Of a stretch of 64,000 nt of DNA, positions 32,817-42,943 are shown piece by piece (the first letter of the stretch is position 1; the number at the start of each line of letters is the position of its first letter). Position numbers and translations under genes: made by a program. A model generated the notes under the pieces. That model was not told the DNA's origin. It saw only the letters and a program-made list of their open reading frames with translations, and did no database searches. Origin of the DNA: Bacteroidales bacterium (GTDB taxonomy: Bacteria > Bacteroidota > Bacteroidia > Bacteroidales > Prolixibacteraceae); the NCBI GenBank assembly GCA_012729335.1, contig JAAYDJ010000026.1:1-64000 (forward strand), written 5' to 3'.

Positions 32817-33611
32817 TCAGACGGCTACCTTGCCGGGAATGTGGGGGTGGGCCTGGTAGTTGACCAGTTCGAAGTCCCCATATGTGAACCCGAAGATGTT
32901 GCTCACCTCCGGGTTGAGTTTCATTTCCGGGAGGGGCAGGGGTTGACGGGTGAGCTGCAGTTTGACCTGCTCGAGATGGTTGGTATAAATATGTACGTCG
33001 CCGCCGGTCCAGATGAAGTCTCCCGGCTGGTACCCTGTGACCTGGGCCATCATGAGGGTCAGCAGGGCATAGGAGGCGATGTTGAAGGGTACTCCCAGGA
33101 AGACGTCGCAGCTCCGCTGGTAAAGCTGGCAGGAGAGTTTACCTCCGGCCACATAAAACTGAAAGAGGAGATGGCATGGGGGAAGATGCATTTTCTCCAG
33201 GTCGCCCACATTCCAGGCGCTGACGATATGCCTGCGTGAATCAGGGTTGTTCTTCAGGCTATCCACCACCTGGCTGATCTGGTCGATGGTGTGGCCGTCG
33301 GAGGCGGTCCAGCTCCGCCACTGCGCCCCGTATACCGGCCCCAGCTCTCCGTCTTCACCTGCCCACTCGTTCCATATGCGAACCCCGTTCTCCTGCAGAT
33401 ACCTGACATTGGTATCTCCCCGCAGAAACCACAGAAGTTCGTGAATGATCGATTTCAGATGCAACTTCTTGGTGGTCACCACCGGAAATCCCTCTTGCAG
33501 GGAGAACCGCATCTGGTGCCCGAATATGCTCAGGGTGCCCGTTCCCGTGCGGTCCTTCTTCTCGGTACCTTCCCTCAGGATGGTATCCAGCAGGTCAAGA
33601 TATTGTCTCAT
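32817..33611 (-). CDS. thyA: Thymidylate synthase
   Basis: [50 protein letters not shown] active site. ATG at 33611 preferred over ORF start 33683. Confidence 0.97.
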   Translation of the reverse strand: MRQYLDLLDTILREGTEKKDRTGTGTLSIFGHQMRFSLQEGFPVVTTKKLHLKSIIHELLWFLRGDTNVRYLQENGVRIWNEWAGEDGELGPVYGAQWRSWTASDGHTIDQISQVVDSLKNNPDSRRHIVSAWNVGDLEKMHLPPCHLLFQFYVAGGKLSCQLYQRSCDVFLGVPFNIASYALLTLMMAQVTGYQPGDFIWTGGDVHIYTNHLEQVKLQLTRQPLPLPEMKLNPEVSNIFGFTYGDFELVNYQAHPHIPGKVAV

Positions 33612-33765
33612 CAGTCTGTTCTTGCTTACCGGCAAATATACACATTTTGGATCACCGGCGGGATTCCGGATTCTACAGTGCAAATTTACCCGCTACCGGG
33701 CAATGCCTGTCGGTTTATCCTAAATCGTGAAGGATTGGCCTGCCTTGCGGGCCCCGGGAAGGAAC

Positions 33766-35049
33766 CTATTTCAGAAAGGCAGGTGTCACGGAAAACATCA
33801 GGTAGGCCCAGTTCTGGGTGGACTGGTGGTCGCCGCCTGGTTTGACCAGTTCCATACTTTCCCCGGCAAACATATGTGAATAGCCCAGAGAAATCTTCGC
33901 CGCCGGATTTACCGTCCAGGTGAGGTCCCAGTCCACTTCGGTCCCCAGGTATTTCCTGGCCGCTCCGGGGAGGGCCGCCGCTGCTCCGAAGTAGTGAATA
34001 TGCAGGTTCCACTGCACCTTTTTAAACCGGCTGCAGGCCCATTTGAAATAAATGTCGTTCAGACCCGGCCCGTTGATGTGCTGCCCCCCTACATAGAAAT
34101 AGTCCATGAATCCGTTGAACTTGTGGTTGGTTCCGTATAACGGATTAAAGGCTTTGTTTTCGGAGATTTCCCCGGCATCGTTGCCAGAAAGGTATTCATA
34201 GCCGAAGGTGGCTGTCGCCGTGGGATTCATCTTCGCCGACAATTCCGCCAACAGGTTCAGGGCGTTCACATCGCGGTTGAGGTTGTCCTTGCCTGTCTGA
34301 TAGTAGAAATTGGCGGCCAGAGAAACCGCCGAGGCGGGTTTTACGGTGAGCCGGCCCCCTAATGTCTGTGCATAGCGGGTTTCCTGCTCGCCACCCGATA
34401 TCACCGGCACCCCGTTGTTGAGAAACAACAGGCTCAATGATTCGTTTTTCCAGCTTTTATGAAACCAGGCAAACTGCATGTCCTTGTAGGCGTCGGGCCC
34501 GTCATAGCGGTTGTTCCGGCGGTTGCTATTTTCATGGTGGGCCACACCCAGATGTACCTTGACCTCTTTTTCATATTTAAGGAGAAAAAGGTCGTGGGAG
34601 CGGGCTTGCTGGGTCCAGCCCACATTCCCGAAAATACGGTGATCGTCATAATTAAGTTCCTGCCTGCCTGCTTTCAGCGAGAAAACAGGTGTGAAGAGGA
34701 TTTCGGCCCAGCCTTCGTGCAGGGAAACCGCTTTTTCCTGGTTCTCGACCAGCTGGGGTTGGTTCCCCCATACGCGCACATCCTGCAGAACCAGTCCGGT
34801 GCGAATGTGCTCACTGCTGAAAAGAAGATTCAGCCGTGTGCGTTGTGACGTGAACAGCGAACCCTTCTGGTCCTCTCCGGCCAGGGTTCCGTAACCATGG
34901 CTCATCTCGGAACGCGGCCGGTATTCCCCCGTCAGGGAAAACTGTGCACCAGCGACCGCCGGTAACAGAAGCCATAATGTACACCAAACCATGATCCCTG
35001 AACAGGGAAGTACCCTGCACTGATTCCGGCTTACCTCCATATTTCCCAT
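33766..35049 (-). CDS. Alginate-export-domain outer membrane beta-barrel protein
   Basis: GEYRPRSEMSHGYG ... SQRTRLNLLFSSEHIRTGLVLQDVRVWG ... KAGRQELNYDDHRIFGNVGWTQQARSHD. Confidence 0.85.
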   Translation of the reverse strand: MGNMEVSRNQCRVLPCSGIMVWCTLWLLLPAVAGAQFSLTGEYRPRSEMSHGYGTLAGEDQKGSLFTSQRTRLNLLFSSEHIRTGLVLQDVRVWGNQPQLVENQEKAVSLHEGWAEILFTPVFSLKAGRQELNYDDHRIFGNVGWTQQARSHDLFLLKYEKEVKVHLGVAHHENSNRRNNRYDGPDAYKDMQFAWFHKSWKNESLSLLFLNNGVPVISGGEQETRYAQTLGGRLTVKPASAVSLAANFYYQTGKDNLNRDVNALNLLAELSAKMNPTATATFGYEYLSGNDAGEISENKAFNPLYGTNHKFNGFMDYFYVGGQHINGPGLNDIYFKWACSRFKKVQWNLHIHYFGAAAALPGAARKYLGTEVDWDLTWTVNPAAKISLGYSHMFAGESMELVKPGGDHQSTQNWAYLMFSVTPAFLK

Positions 35050-35181
35050 CTTCTGATTATTAAATTAATTCTATCAATCTCGTGATCGGTCCCGTGGAAT
35101 CGCGGGAATTCAACTGCATTAAGGGAAAGGATGGCCCGGGAAAGGTGAAGGTTGTGGTTTCGAACTACCGGGCCCGGGGAT

Positions 35182-36684
35182 TCAGTTCCACTTGCTTTCA
35201 CGTTCGGCGGCCGTGGCTTTCCATCCCGGAACAATCTCCTTCAGGAAGGCGGCTTTCTCCTCGTTGAATTTCTTCATATCCAGTCCGATAAACTCCTGGG
35301 CCTTGGCTTTGGTGTCGATATCGGGGTAGGGGATCTCTTCGTTGAATCCGAGGGCTGAGAGGAGACGGGCAAGCTTTATGCGGGTTTCCTGGGCGATGGT
35401 CTGGCCATGGGAGACGATGCGTGCGCATTCCACTGGCGCGTGAAAGGAGCCTCCATGGGTGGCCGCCACATAGTCCCAGCGCCATTGGGCACGTCTGATG
35501 CCGTCGAGGATATCTTTCATCTGATCTTCGGTGGCTCCCAGGTCCCAGGCTTTTTTAGCTTCCACATGGGCGCGTACCAGCGATTTCTCCAGTTCGTGGC
35601 GGGCAGCGAGCACCTTGTCCTGCCGGTCGTAGACGTTTTGCACCAGGGTTTCGGCTTCTTCGCGGTGGCACACCTGGCAGGAGGCGGCAATGTTGTTGAG
35701 GGGGCTCTGCATCTTATGGTTGGTGAATTTCACCCCGCCTTCACTCTGGTAAGGCATGTGGCAGTCGGCACAGGCCACCCCCCGCTGGGCATGAATGCCG
35801 TGCTGCGCCATCTCATAATCGGGGTGCTGGGCTTTCAGCATGGGCGCTTTGCTCAGGGCATGCGTCCAGTCACTGAAGGCAATGCCATCATAGTAAATTT
35901 CCATCTCTTCGACCGTCATCCCTTTGTCCCACGGAAAAGTCAGGTAGTTGGCCCCTTCGGCTACCTTCTTATTGAAATAGTATTCGACGTGGCACTGGGC
36001 GCAGACCAGCGTGCGCATCTCCTGATAGCTGGCTTTGGTGATGTCCCTGCCTTGTCTTTCGAAGGCTTCGATCAGCGCGGGTCTCGAAATGTGCAGATTG
36101 GCGGTTTTGGCATCGTGGCAATCGGCACAGCCGATCGGATTGACGACCTCGGGTCCTAACCGGGCCCACTGCCCTGTGTAGTACTGGGTGATCCCTTCCT
36201 CTTTCATCATTCGAGGCACGTCGGGACTCTTACACGTCCAGCAGGTGGTGGGCTGCGGCCCCGCATCGGGGGTCATAGGCGCACCGGTCCGCAGCGTATT
36301 AAGAACATCCTCCACCGCATAGAAATGGCCACGCCCCTGCTTGTAGTCACGCGAGAAAAGATATCCCGCCCAGAGCACCACCATCTCGGGCACCTCCTCC
36401 AGCATGTCGACGGTGGCATTGCCTCCGTGCTTGCTCCGGAAGGTGGTGTCGGCCGTGCCGTAATAGGACTGGAATTCACGGGGATAATTCTCTCCCCACA
36501 CTTCGTTTCTGACTTCTCCGTCACGGATCTCCGTCTTGGGCGTATTTACGAACAAGGCTTCGGCGCGGCGCTCGATGATCGAGGAGGCCAGCAATCCGAG
36601 CAAAAAGACAATAACAATGGTGACGAAAAACAACAGCCATGCCAGGCCGGGCTTTTTCTGGGTCAGTTCGGTGATCGATTTCAT
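35182..36684 (-). CDS. nrfA: Ammonia-forming cytochrome c nitrite reductase, pentaheme catalytic subunit
   Basis: CWTCK catalytic heme motif plus four CxxCH (CADCH, CAQCH, CADCH, CQVCH). Confidence 0.97.
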   Translation of the reverse strand: MKSITELTQKKPGLAWLLFFVTIVIVFLLGLLASSIIERRAEALFVNTPKTEIRDGEVRNEVWGENYPREFQSYYGTADTTFRSKHGGNATVDMLEEVPEMVVLWAGYLFSRDYKQGRGHFYAVEDVLNTLRTGAPMTPDAGPQPTTCWTCKSPDVPRMMKEEGITQYYTGQWARLGPEVVNPIGCADCHDAKTANLHISRPALIEAFERQGRDITKASYQEMRTLVCAQCHVEYYFNKKVAEGANYLTFPWDKGMTVEEMEIYYDGIAFSDWTHALSKAPMLKAQHPDYEMAQHGIHAQRGVACADCHMPYQSEGGVKFTNHKMQSPLNNIAASCQVCHREEAETLVQNVYDRQDKVLAARHELEKSLVRAHVEAKKAWDLGATEDQMKDILDGIRRAQWRWDYVAATHGGSFHAPVECARIVSHGQTIAQETRIKLARLLSALGFNEEIPYPDIDTKAKAQEFIGLDMKKFNEEKAAFLKEIVPGWKATAAERESKWN

Positions 36685-36851
36685 TTGGATATTTGTTTGT
36701 TAATGACTTGCTCTTCAGTTGTATTTCAAGATGAAGCCAGTTGATGTGCTTCACGCCCATGGAATTGGCTTCGCGGTGCTCCGCCGAACTTCGTTTCGCA
36801 TGGAGCAAATAAACATGTCCTTATGTGGTCGAAGCACCAAGCGACTTTCAT
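36682..36851 (-). repeat. Dispersed promoter/leader-like repeat, copy A, in the nrfH-nrfA spacer
   Basis: Reverse complement matches 10658-10797, with an extra segment of about 30 nt (GCGAAACGAAGTTCGGCGGAGCACCGCGAAGCCAA region); ends on the nrfA ATG. Confidence 0.8.
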
Positions 36852-36862
36852 AGGTTTCGGTT

Positions 36863-37438
36863 TTAATTCTCTTTTGAATTTTTACGGAGCCATTCGGGAA
36901 CAGGGCTTTCCAGAAGGGGGACTCTGGCATAGGGTACGCTTGACAGGCTGTTGACCTTTCCGTGGGGTACTTCCCGGTGACATTCAATACAGCGGCGGCC
37001 TTCCCTGACTCCCCGGTACATGGCCACGGAGGCTTCCAGTTTGGGATCAACCAGAAGCTGCTCATGACACCTGATGCAGTTGTTGTGAACCACCCGGGCT
37101 CCGGGCTCCAGAATGCGGATCACCTGCCGCTCCATCCGCAGGGTGAACAGCGTGGAATGACGCAATCCGTCGTTGGCCTTGAAATAGTACTTGTTGAACA
37201 CGTTGTTGTGAGGCACATGACAGTCGTTGCAATGGGCTTTCTCCCGGTGGGAGCTGTGGTTCCACGTGGCATACTGGGGCGCCATGATGTGACAGTTGAC
37301 ACACGCCTCCGGCCGGTCGGAAAGGTAAAGATGCGCCTTCCCCAGGTAAACGGAAAAAAGTCCGAGCCCGGTAAAAATCCCCGCCAGAATCAGTACCGGG
37401 AAACGCCATTGCGGCGGTGGCAGAAATCGTCGGAACAT
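36863..37438 (-). CDS. nrfH: Cytochrome c nitrite reductase small subunit (NrfH, tetraheme NapC/NirT family)
   Basis: Four CxxCH motifs (CVNCH, CNDCH, CIRCH, CIECH), N-terminal TM helix, adjacent to nrfA. Confidence 0.95.
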   Translation of the reverse strand: MFRRFLPPPQWRFPVLILAGIFTGLGLFSVYLGKAHLYLSDRPEACVNCHIMAPQYATWNHSSHREKAHCNDCHVPHNNVFNKYYFKANDGLRHSTLFTLRMERQVIRILEPGARVVHNNCIRCHEQLLVDPKLEASVAMYRGVREGRRCIECHREVPHGKVNSLSSVPYARVPLLESPVPEWLRKNSKEN

Positions 37439-37613
37439 AAGTAGCGGTTTATGGTGTTTTGTGCAAGTTAGTGATTTAGTTAAAACGATTTCCGGTTTAT
37501 GTTATACAATACCTTTTTATATGACTTTTGTTCAATGAACTTCCTGGCGCTGCAGTGCCGGATCCCGTTTCACGACTGCCGGTCGCTTCCTGAGATAAGG
37601 AGGTTGGGAAGGA

Positions 37614-38417
37614 TCACTCTTCCAGCGAGGCCCCACATCTCTTGCAGAAGCGGGCGTCGTCATCGTGTTTTTCAAGCAGGCAATTGCGGCATACCTGTGT
37701 GTTGTAATTTTCCCGCTTTCCCAGGAGGCTGGCCGTGACAATTCCCGTGGGAACCGCAATGATCGAATAGCCCAGGATCATCACCAGACTTGCCAGAAAC
37801 TTGCCCAACCCTGTCACGGGCGAGAGGTCGCCATACCCCACGGTGGTGAGGGTGACGATGGCCCAGTAAATGCTGGTGGGAATGTCGGTGAATCCCGCTT
37901 TCTCCCCTTCAACCAGATACATGACGGTGCCGATGATCAGGGCCAGTGTCAGTACAAAAATGATGAACACACTGATTTTCTCCCGGCTGTGCCAGAGGGC
38001 TCCGGCAATAAGCCGCCCCGCCCGGGTATAGCGGCTTAGCTTCAGAATCCTGAAAACCCGCAACAGCCTGATGGCGCGGATCACAATCAGACTGTGTCCT
38101 CCTGTAAACAATAGCCCCAGATAAGTGGGAAGCAGCGCAAATAAATCCACCATGCCATAAAAACTGAAAACATATTTCCACGGCCTGTTGACGACCCAGA
38201 TGCGCGTAAGGTATTCCAGGGTGAAAATGGCGGTGATCACCCATTCCAGGCTCCTGAGCAGGGTGTGGTAGCGTACTCTGATGGTGGGTACACTTTCCAG
38301 CATGACCAGCAGAATGCTGAAAATGATGGTCCCGAGCAGAATTTCATCGAAGAGCTTGCCTTCACGGGTATCGGCTTCGAAGATAATGCTGTAGAGTTTT
38401 TGCTTAAGTTCCTTCAT
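37614..38417 (-). CDS. Voltage-gated-like potassium channel with C-terminal zinc ribbon
   Basis: S4-like IRAIRLLRVFRILKLSRYTRAGR; selectivity filter TTVGYGD; C-terminal CRNCLLEKHDDDARFCKRCG. Confidence 0.93.
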   Translation of the reverse strand: MKELKQKLYSIIFEADTREGKLFDEILLGTIIFSILLVMLESVPTIRVRYHTLLRSLEWVITAIFTLEYLTRIWVVNRPWKYVFSFYGMVDLFALLPTYLGLLFTGGHSLIVIRAIRLLRVFRILKLSRYTRAGRLIAGALWHSREKISVFIIFVLTLALIIGTVMYLVEGEKAGFTDIPTSIYWAIVTLTTVGYGDLSPVTGLGKFLASLVMILGYSIIAVPTGIVTASLLGKRENYNTQVCRNCLLEKHDDDARFCKRCGASLEE

Positions 38418-38476
38418 ATTTGTTGGTTTTAACCTGTCAGGGATGGTGGTGTCGTTCAGGGGTCAGCAGGCCCTGG

Positions 38477-40579
38477 TCAGCTGATCACCGACCATTCGAA
38501 ATCTGTTTTTTTGCCCTGTGAGAGGGATTTGCGCAAAATAAGGTGTTCTTCGTTTTCGAGGCGGGGGTCGGTGTCGAGGAGGTCGCGGGCCTCGTGGCGG
38601 GCCATGTCCAGGATCTGTCCGTCTTTGGCCAGGTTGGCGATCTTCAGATCGAAGCCCATGCCGCTCTGCTGGGTACCTTCCATATCTCCGGGGCCCCGCA
38701 GCCGCATATCCATTTCCGCGATTTCAAAGCCGTCGTTGGTGCGAACCATGGTGGCCAGCCGCTTCCGGCTTTCATTGGTGACCTTATACGACGACATCAG
38801 AAGGCAAAAAGACTGCTCAGCCCCCCGGCCCACACGCCCCCGCAACTGGTGCAGCTGTGACAGTCCGAACCGCTCTGCACTCTCGATGACCATCACCGTG
38901 GCGTTGGGCACATCCACGCCCACCTCTATGACGGTCGTGGCTACCATGATTTGCGTCTTCCCCTCCTTGAACCGGGACATCTCCCGCTCTTTCTCCTGGG
39001 GCTTCATGCGGCCATGAACCATGCATACCTCAAACTCCGGAAAGGTTTCCGTCACATGACGAAATCCCTCCTCCAGGTTTTTGAGATCCAGGTTCTCCGA
39101 TTCCGAAATCAGCGGATATACAATGTAAATTTGTCTTCCTTCCGCGACCTTGCGGCGGATGAACTGAAATACTTCCGCGCGGCGGTTTTCGAAGTAGTGC
39201 AGGGTTTGGATCGGTTTCCGCCCTGGCGGCAGCTCGTCGATCACCGAAACGTCAAGGTCGCCGTAGACCGTCATGGCCAAAGTCCGGGGAATGGGAGTCG
39301 CCGTCATCACCAGGATGTGCGGCGGAATGGTGTCGTTTTTCTGCCATAATTTGGCCCTTTGGGCCACACCGAAGCGGTGCTGCTCATCGATGATCACCAG
39401 CCCCAGATTGCGGAAGACCACCACATCCTCAATGAGGGCGTGGGTGCCGATGAGCAACTGAAGGCTCCCGTCGCCCAGTTTCTCATGGAGCAGGCTTCTC
39501 TCCGCCGCCCTGGTAGATCCGGTCAGAAGCCCGCAGCCGATGTGCATTCCTTCCACCAACCGGGTGATGGTGGCAAAATGCTGTTGGGCAAGGATTTCCG
39601 TGGGGGCCATCAGACAGGCCTGGAAGCCGTTGTCAAAGGCAATCAGAGCCGTCATCAGCGCCACCAGCGTCTTCCCGCTGCCCACATCACCCTGAAGCAG
39701 CCGGTTCATCTGGATCGGCCGCGACAGATCCCGCCTGATCTCCCTGAGAACCCGCTTCTGGGCTTCCGTCAGTGGAAAAGGAAGATAATCATGATAAAAG
39801 GTGTTGAAATTAAAGCCTACCTGCGTGAAGGGATACCCTTTGAATTTGCTTTCACGCGCGTGCTTTAACCCCAAAATTTTAAGCTGTATCAGAAAAAGCT
39901 CCTCAAATTTCAGCCGGAACCGCGCGTTTTTCAGATCGAGGGTAGTGGCAGGCTTATGAATGGAAATGAGGGCTTCCTCGAGCGACATCAGCTTCAGCTT
40001 ACCGATGAGCGGTCCGGGTAGTGTCTCGGGCACCCGCCCCTTCATCTTTTCCACCAGCAGCAACATGATCTTGTGCAGTGCTTTGGAAGTGACGAATTTC
40101 TTCTTCATCTTCTCGCTGGTAATATAATGGGCCTGAAAAATGCCCGACGGCTTTAGCGAGATATCCCCTTCGGCTTCAATTTCGGGATGCACTACATTGA
40201 TGACCCCATTGAACTCGGCGGGTTTCCCGAAGATGGTCACCGTGGTGTGGAGCTTCAGGTTCTCCTTCATCCATTTCACCCCCTGGAACCAGATCAGCTC
40301 CATCGATCCGGTTTCGTCACGGAAAGTGGCCGTCAGACGCTGCTTGTTCCCCACGCCGACCACTTCCATAGAGACAATCTTCCCCTTAACCTGAATGTGT
40401 GGCATCTGGGCGTGCACCTCACTGATTTTGTAGAATTTGGTGCGGTCAATATATTTGTAGGGGAAATAGTAGACCAGGTCACGAAAGGTGTGCAGGTTCA
40501 GCTCCTTTCTGAGCAATTCGGCCCTGACAGGCCCCACACCCGGCAGAAATTGAATATCTTGGTCAAGGAATTCGGTCAT
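38477..40579 (-). CDS. recG: ATP-dependent DNA helicase RecG
   Basis: LQGDVGSGKTLVALM, DEQHRFGVAQR, ATPIPRTLAMTVYGDLDVS, QLRGRVGRG. Start refined to [17 protein letters not shown] at 40579. Confidence 0.97.
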   Translation of the reverse strand: MTEFLDQDIQFLPGVGPVRAELLRKELNLHTFRDLVYYFPYKYIDRTKFYKISEVHAQMPHIQVKGKIVSMEVVGVGNKQRLTATFRDETGSMELIWFQGVKWMKENLKLHTTVTIFGKPAEFNGVINVVHPEIEAEGDISLKPSGIFQAHYITSEKMKKKFVTSKALHKIMLLLVEKMKGRVPETLPGPLIGKLKLMSLEEALISIHKPATTLDLKNARFRLKFEELFLIQLKILGLKHARESKFKGYPFTQVGFNFNTFYHDYLPFPLTEAQKRVLREIRRDLSRPIQMNRLLQGDVGSGKTLVALMTALIAFDNGFQACLMAPTEILAQQHFATITRLVEGMHIGCGLLTGSTRAAERSLLHEKLGDGSLQLLIGTHALIEDVVVFRNLGLVIIDEQHRFGVAQRAKLWQKNDTIPPHILVMTATPIPRTLAMTVYGDLDVSVIDELPPGRKPIQTLHYFENRRAEVFQFIRRKVAEGRQIYIVYPLISESENLDLKNLEEGFRHVTETFPEFEVCMVHGRMKPQEKEREMSRFKEGKTQIMVATTVIEVGVDVPNATVMVIESAERFGLSQLHQLRGRVGRGAEQSFCLLMSSYKVTNESRKRLATMVRTNDGFEIAEMDMRLRGPGDMEGTQQSGMGFDLKIANLAKDGQILDMARHEARDLLDTDPRLENEEHLILRKSLSQGKKTDFEWSVIS

Positions 40580-41558
40580 GACAAGCAAAGATAGAAATCT
40601 GAAGGATATCATGTCACCTGAAAATTCACCGATCGGTGACCAGGCCAACAACGTATTGTACGCACCCGGAAACCTCATCCGGACTAATCCCTATGGTTTC
40701 GGGATTCATTCTCCCTTTGCCTACCATCTGGTGGCCAGGGTGCTTTTCGGAAAGGCACTTTCCTTTCCGGGCGAAAAGGAGGCGTTGGCGGCGCTCAGAT
40801 ATGGTGACAGGAGCCTGGCAGCCAGGATCCTGCGGCTGGCCCGCTATTTTTCCCCCGAACTCCTTCTCACCGGCGATGAGGGGTCTCCCCTGATGGCCAC
40901 CCTCACTCCACTTTGGCCGGTTCTCCTTCCCAATACACGGGTCTGTTCAGTAACCCGGAAAAAAGATCCATACTATTCCCGGCCTTTCCCTGCCGGTGAC
41001 CAATCATCAGGTGACCGGTCATCAGGTTGCCAATCATCCGGTGATCAGCCCTCAGGTTGCCAATCGTCAGCTGACCAATCACCATGCGGCCCAATGTCAG
41101 TTAATCGGTTGTCAGATAAGCTGTTGCCGGGTCAACGGCCGTCAGATAACGTGTTGCCGGGTCAACGGCCTTCAGATAACGTGTTGCCGGGTCAACGGCC
41201 GTCAGGTGTCCTGCCATCGGATCCTCAGCATTCAGTTGACCGGTCGCCGGAAAATCAGCCTCCCGTTGCTCCCGGTTCTGGTTATGAAAGTCAGGCCGGA
41301 AACAGGAAACCCAGGGTGGAGACCATGGTCATCGGAAGCCTGGTCTGTCATTTTCCCTCCTCCCTCACCAGGGTGAACGCCCCGGCCTGCTGGATATTGA
41401 CCGACCTGGGGAATTTGGAGTTAAAAGGATTTTTTAATATCTTGCGCCTTTCTGACACCACCTCACTCACCTTTGAAGTAAAGAAAACGGGAATCGTTAT
41501 CTTTGACCCGAGATTTAAGAAACAGAATTACTTCGTCAGGGAGTGGTTCCGGTTCTGA
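40578..41558 (+). CDS. Degenerate SAM-methyltransferase-family-like protein with tandem-repeat insertion
   Basis: N-terminal [21 protein letters not shown] and C-terminal [33 protein letters not shown] resemble the ends of a Bacteroidota methyltransferase family; the centre is repetitive. ATG 40611 is an alternative start. Confidence 0.55.
   Translation: MTSKDRNLKDIMSPENSPIGDQANNVLYAPGNLIRTNPYGFGIHSPFAYHLVARVLFGKALSFPGEKEALAALRYGDRSLAARILRLARYFSPELLLTGDEGSPLMATLTPLWPVLLPNTRVCSVTRKKDPYYSRPFPAGDQSSGDRSSGCQSSGDQPSGCQSSADQSPCGPMSVNRLSDKLLPGQRPSDNVLPGQRPSDNVLPGQRPSGVLPSDPQHSVDRSPENQPPVAPGSGYESQAGNRKPRVETMVIGSLVCHFPSSLTRVNAPACWILTDLGNLELKGFFNILRLSDTTSLTFEVKKTGIVIFDPRFKKQNYFVREWFRF
40995..41082 (+). 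repeat. 15-bp coding tandem repeat (about 6 units)
   Basis: ggtgaccaatcatca / ggtgaccggtcatca / ggttgccaatcatcc / ggtgatcagccctca / ggttgccaatcgtca / gctgaccaatcacc. Confidence 0.85.
41113..41204 (+). repeat. 30-bp coding tandem repeat (about 3 units)
   Basis: (tcagataa[gc][cg]tgttgccgggtcaacggccg/t) repeated three times, encoding SDxxLPGQRP. Confidence 0.9.
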
Positions 41559-41577
41559 ACTTGCAGGAAATTTTCAG

Positions 41578-42276
41578 ATGGAGAAAATTATTCACTTGGA
41601 CAGGATCACCAAGAATTATAAGGTAGGCCCCTCGGTGGTCAGGGCTTTGCGTGCGGTGACCCTTGATATTCACAAAGGGGAGTATGTGGCGGTGATGGGG
41701 GCCTCGGGATCGGGAAAGTCGACCCTGATGAACATTATTGGCTGCCTCGATACCCCGTCGGGAGGAAACTATATCCTCAACGGCACCGAGGTGAGCAGCA
41801 TGAGCGACAACCAGCTGGCCGAAATCAGAAACCGTGAGATTGGTTTTGTATTTCAGGTGTTCAATCTTCTTCCCCGGAATACGGCCCTGGAAAACGTCAT
41901 GCTTCCCCTGATTTATGCCGGGGAGAAGAAGCACATCAGGCGGGAGCTGGCCCTGAAGATGCTCGAAGATGTGGGATTGGGTGACAGGGTGGAACACAAG
42001 CCCAATGAGCTTTCCGGGGGACAGCGGCAGAGGGTCGCCATTGCCCGCGCCCTGGTCAACCGCCCCTCCCTGATCCTGGCCGATGAACCCACCGGGAACC
42101 TCGACTCACGCATTTCTGAAGAGATCATGAAACTCTTTGCCGACATTCACCGGAAGGGAAACACCCTGTTGATGGTGACCCATGAGGAGGACATTGCCCG
42201 TCATGCCCACCGCATCATCAGGCTCAAAGACGGCGAAATCGAATCTGACGTGCCCAATCTCCATCCCATATACTGA
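41578..42276 (+). CDS. ABC transporter ATP-binding protein (MacB/LolD type)
   Basis: Walker [25 protein letters not shown], Walker [13 protein letters not shown]. Start refined from 41503. Confidence 0.95.
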   Translation: MEKIIHLDRITKNYKVGPSVVRALRAVTLDIHKGEYVAVMGASGSGKSTLMNIIGCLDTPSGGNYILNGTEVSSMSDNQLAEIRNREIGFVFQVFNLLPRNTALENVMLPLIYAGEKKHIRRELALKMLEDVGLGDRVEHKPNELSGGQRQRVAIARALVNRPSLILADEPTGNLDSRISEEIMKLFADIHRKGNTLLMVTHEEDIARHAHRIIRLKDGEIESDVPNLHPIY

Positions 42277-42281
42277 AAGGC

Positions 42282-42839
42282 ATGGAATTTAAAATATATA
42301 CCAAAACGGGAGATGACGGAACCACCGGACTGGTGGGGGGAAACCGAGTGAAAAAGAGCGCCCTCAGGCTCGAAGCCTATGGAACGGTTGATGAACTGAA
42401 CTCATGGACAGGCCTGGTCCGGGCACTTGCTGACGACCAGGCCGTCGGAGAGGTGCTCCTTCGCGTACAGAACACCCTTTTTGTAATGGCTTCCAAACTG
42501 GCCTCCGACGAAAAGGGAAGAGCCATCACCGGCAGTCTGACCATCGCCCCGGAAGAGATTTCCCTGCTCGAGGAAGCCATCGATCAATACGAGAAATCCC
42601 TCACCCCGCTGAAAAACTTCATCCTTCCGGGCGGATCGCCGCTGGTGAGCTATTGTCACCTTGCCCGGACGGTTTGCAGACGTGCCGAACGGAACATCGT
42701 CAGACTTGCGGAGTCAGAAGCGGTGGAAGAGGTCATCATCCGTTACATAAACAGGCTCTCCGATTACCTTTTCGTATTGGCCCGAAAACTCGCCGCCGAT
42801 ACCGGAGTGGCCGAAATCCCATGGATATCAGGGAAATAA
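42282..42839 (+). CDS. Cob(I)yrinic acid a,c-diamide adenosyltransferase, PduO type
   Basis: YTKTGDDGTTGLVGGNRVKKSALRLEAYGTVDELNSWTGL ... FILPGGSPLVSYCHLARTVCRRAER. Confidence 0.95.
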   Translation: MEFKIYTKTGDDGTTGLVGGNRVKKSALRLEAYGTVDELNSWTGLVRALADDQAVGEVLLRVQNTLFVMASKLASDEKGRAITGSLTIAPEEISLLEEAIDQYEKSLTPLKNFILPGGSPLVSYCHLARTVCRRAERNIVRLAESEAVEEVIIRYINRLSDYLFVLARKLAADTGVAEIPWISGK

Positions 42840-42943
42840 ACAGCATATAAGTGGCCGGTGCGGAACGTTTCCCGTTTTTCCGGCAGTACACCTGTCCCTG
42901 GTTGTACGGGTTGAACTTAATAACTATATAATATACTTTACAA

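Noticed and set aside
42282-42839. Cobalamin riboswitch upstream of the PduO-type gene
   Set aside because: Only 5 nt separate it from the upstream ABC ATPase gene, leaving no room for a riboswitch.
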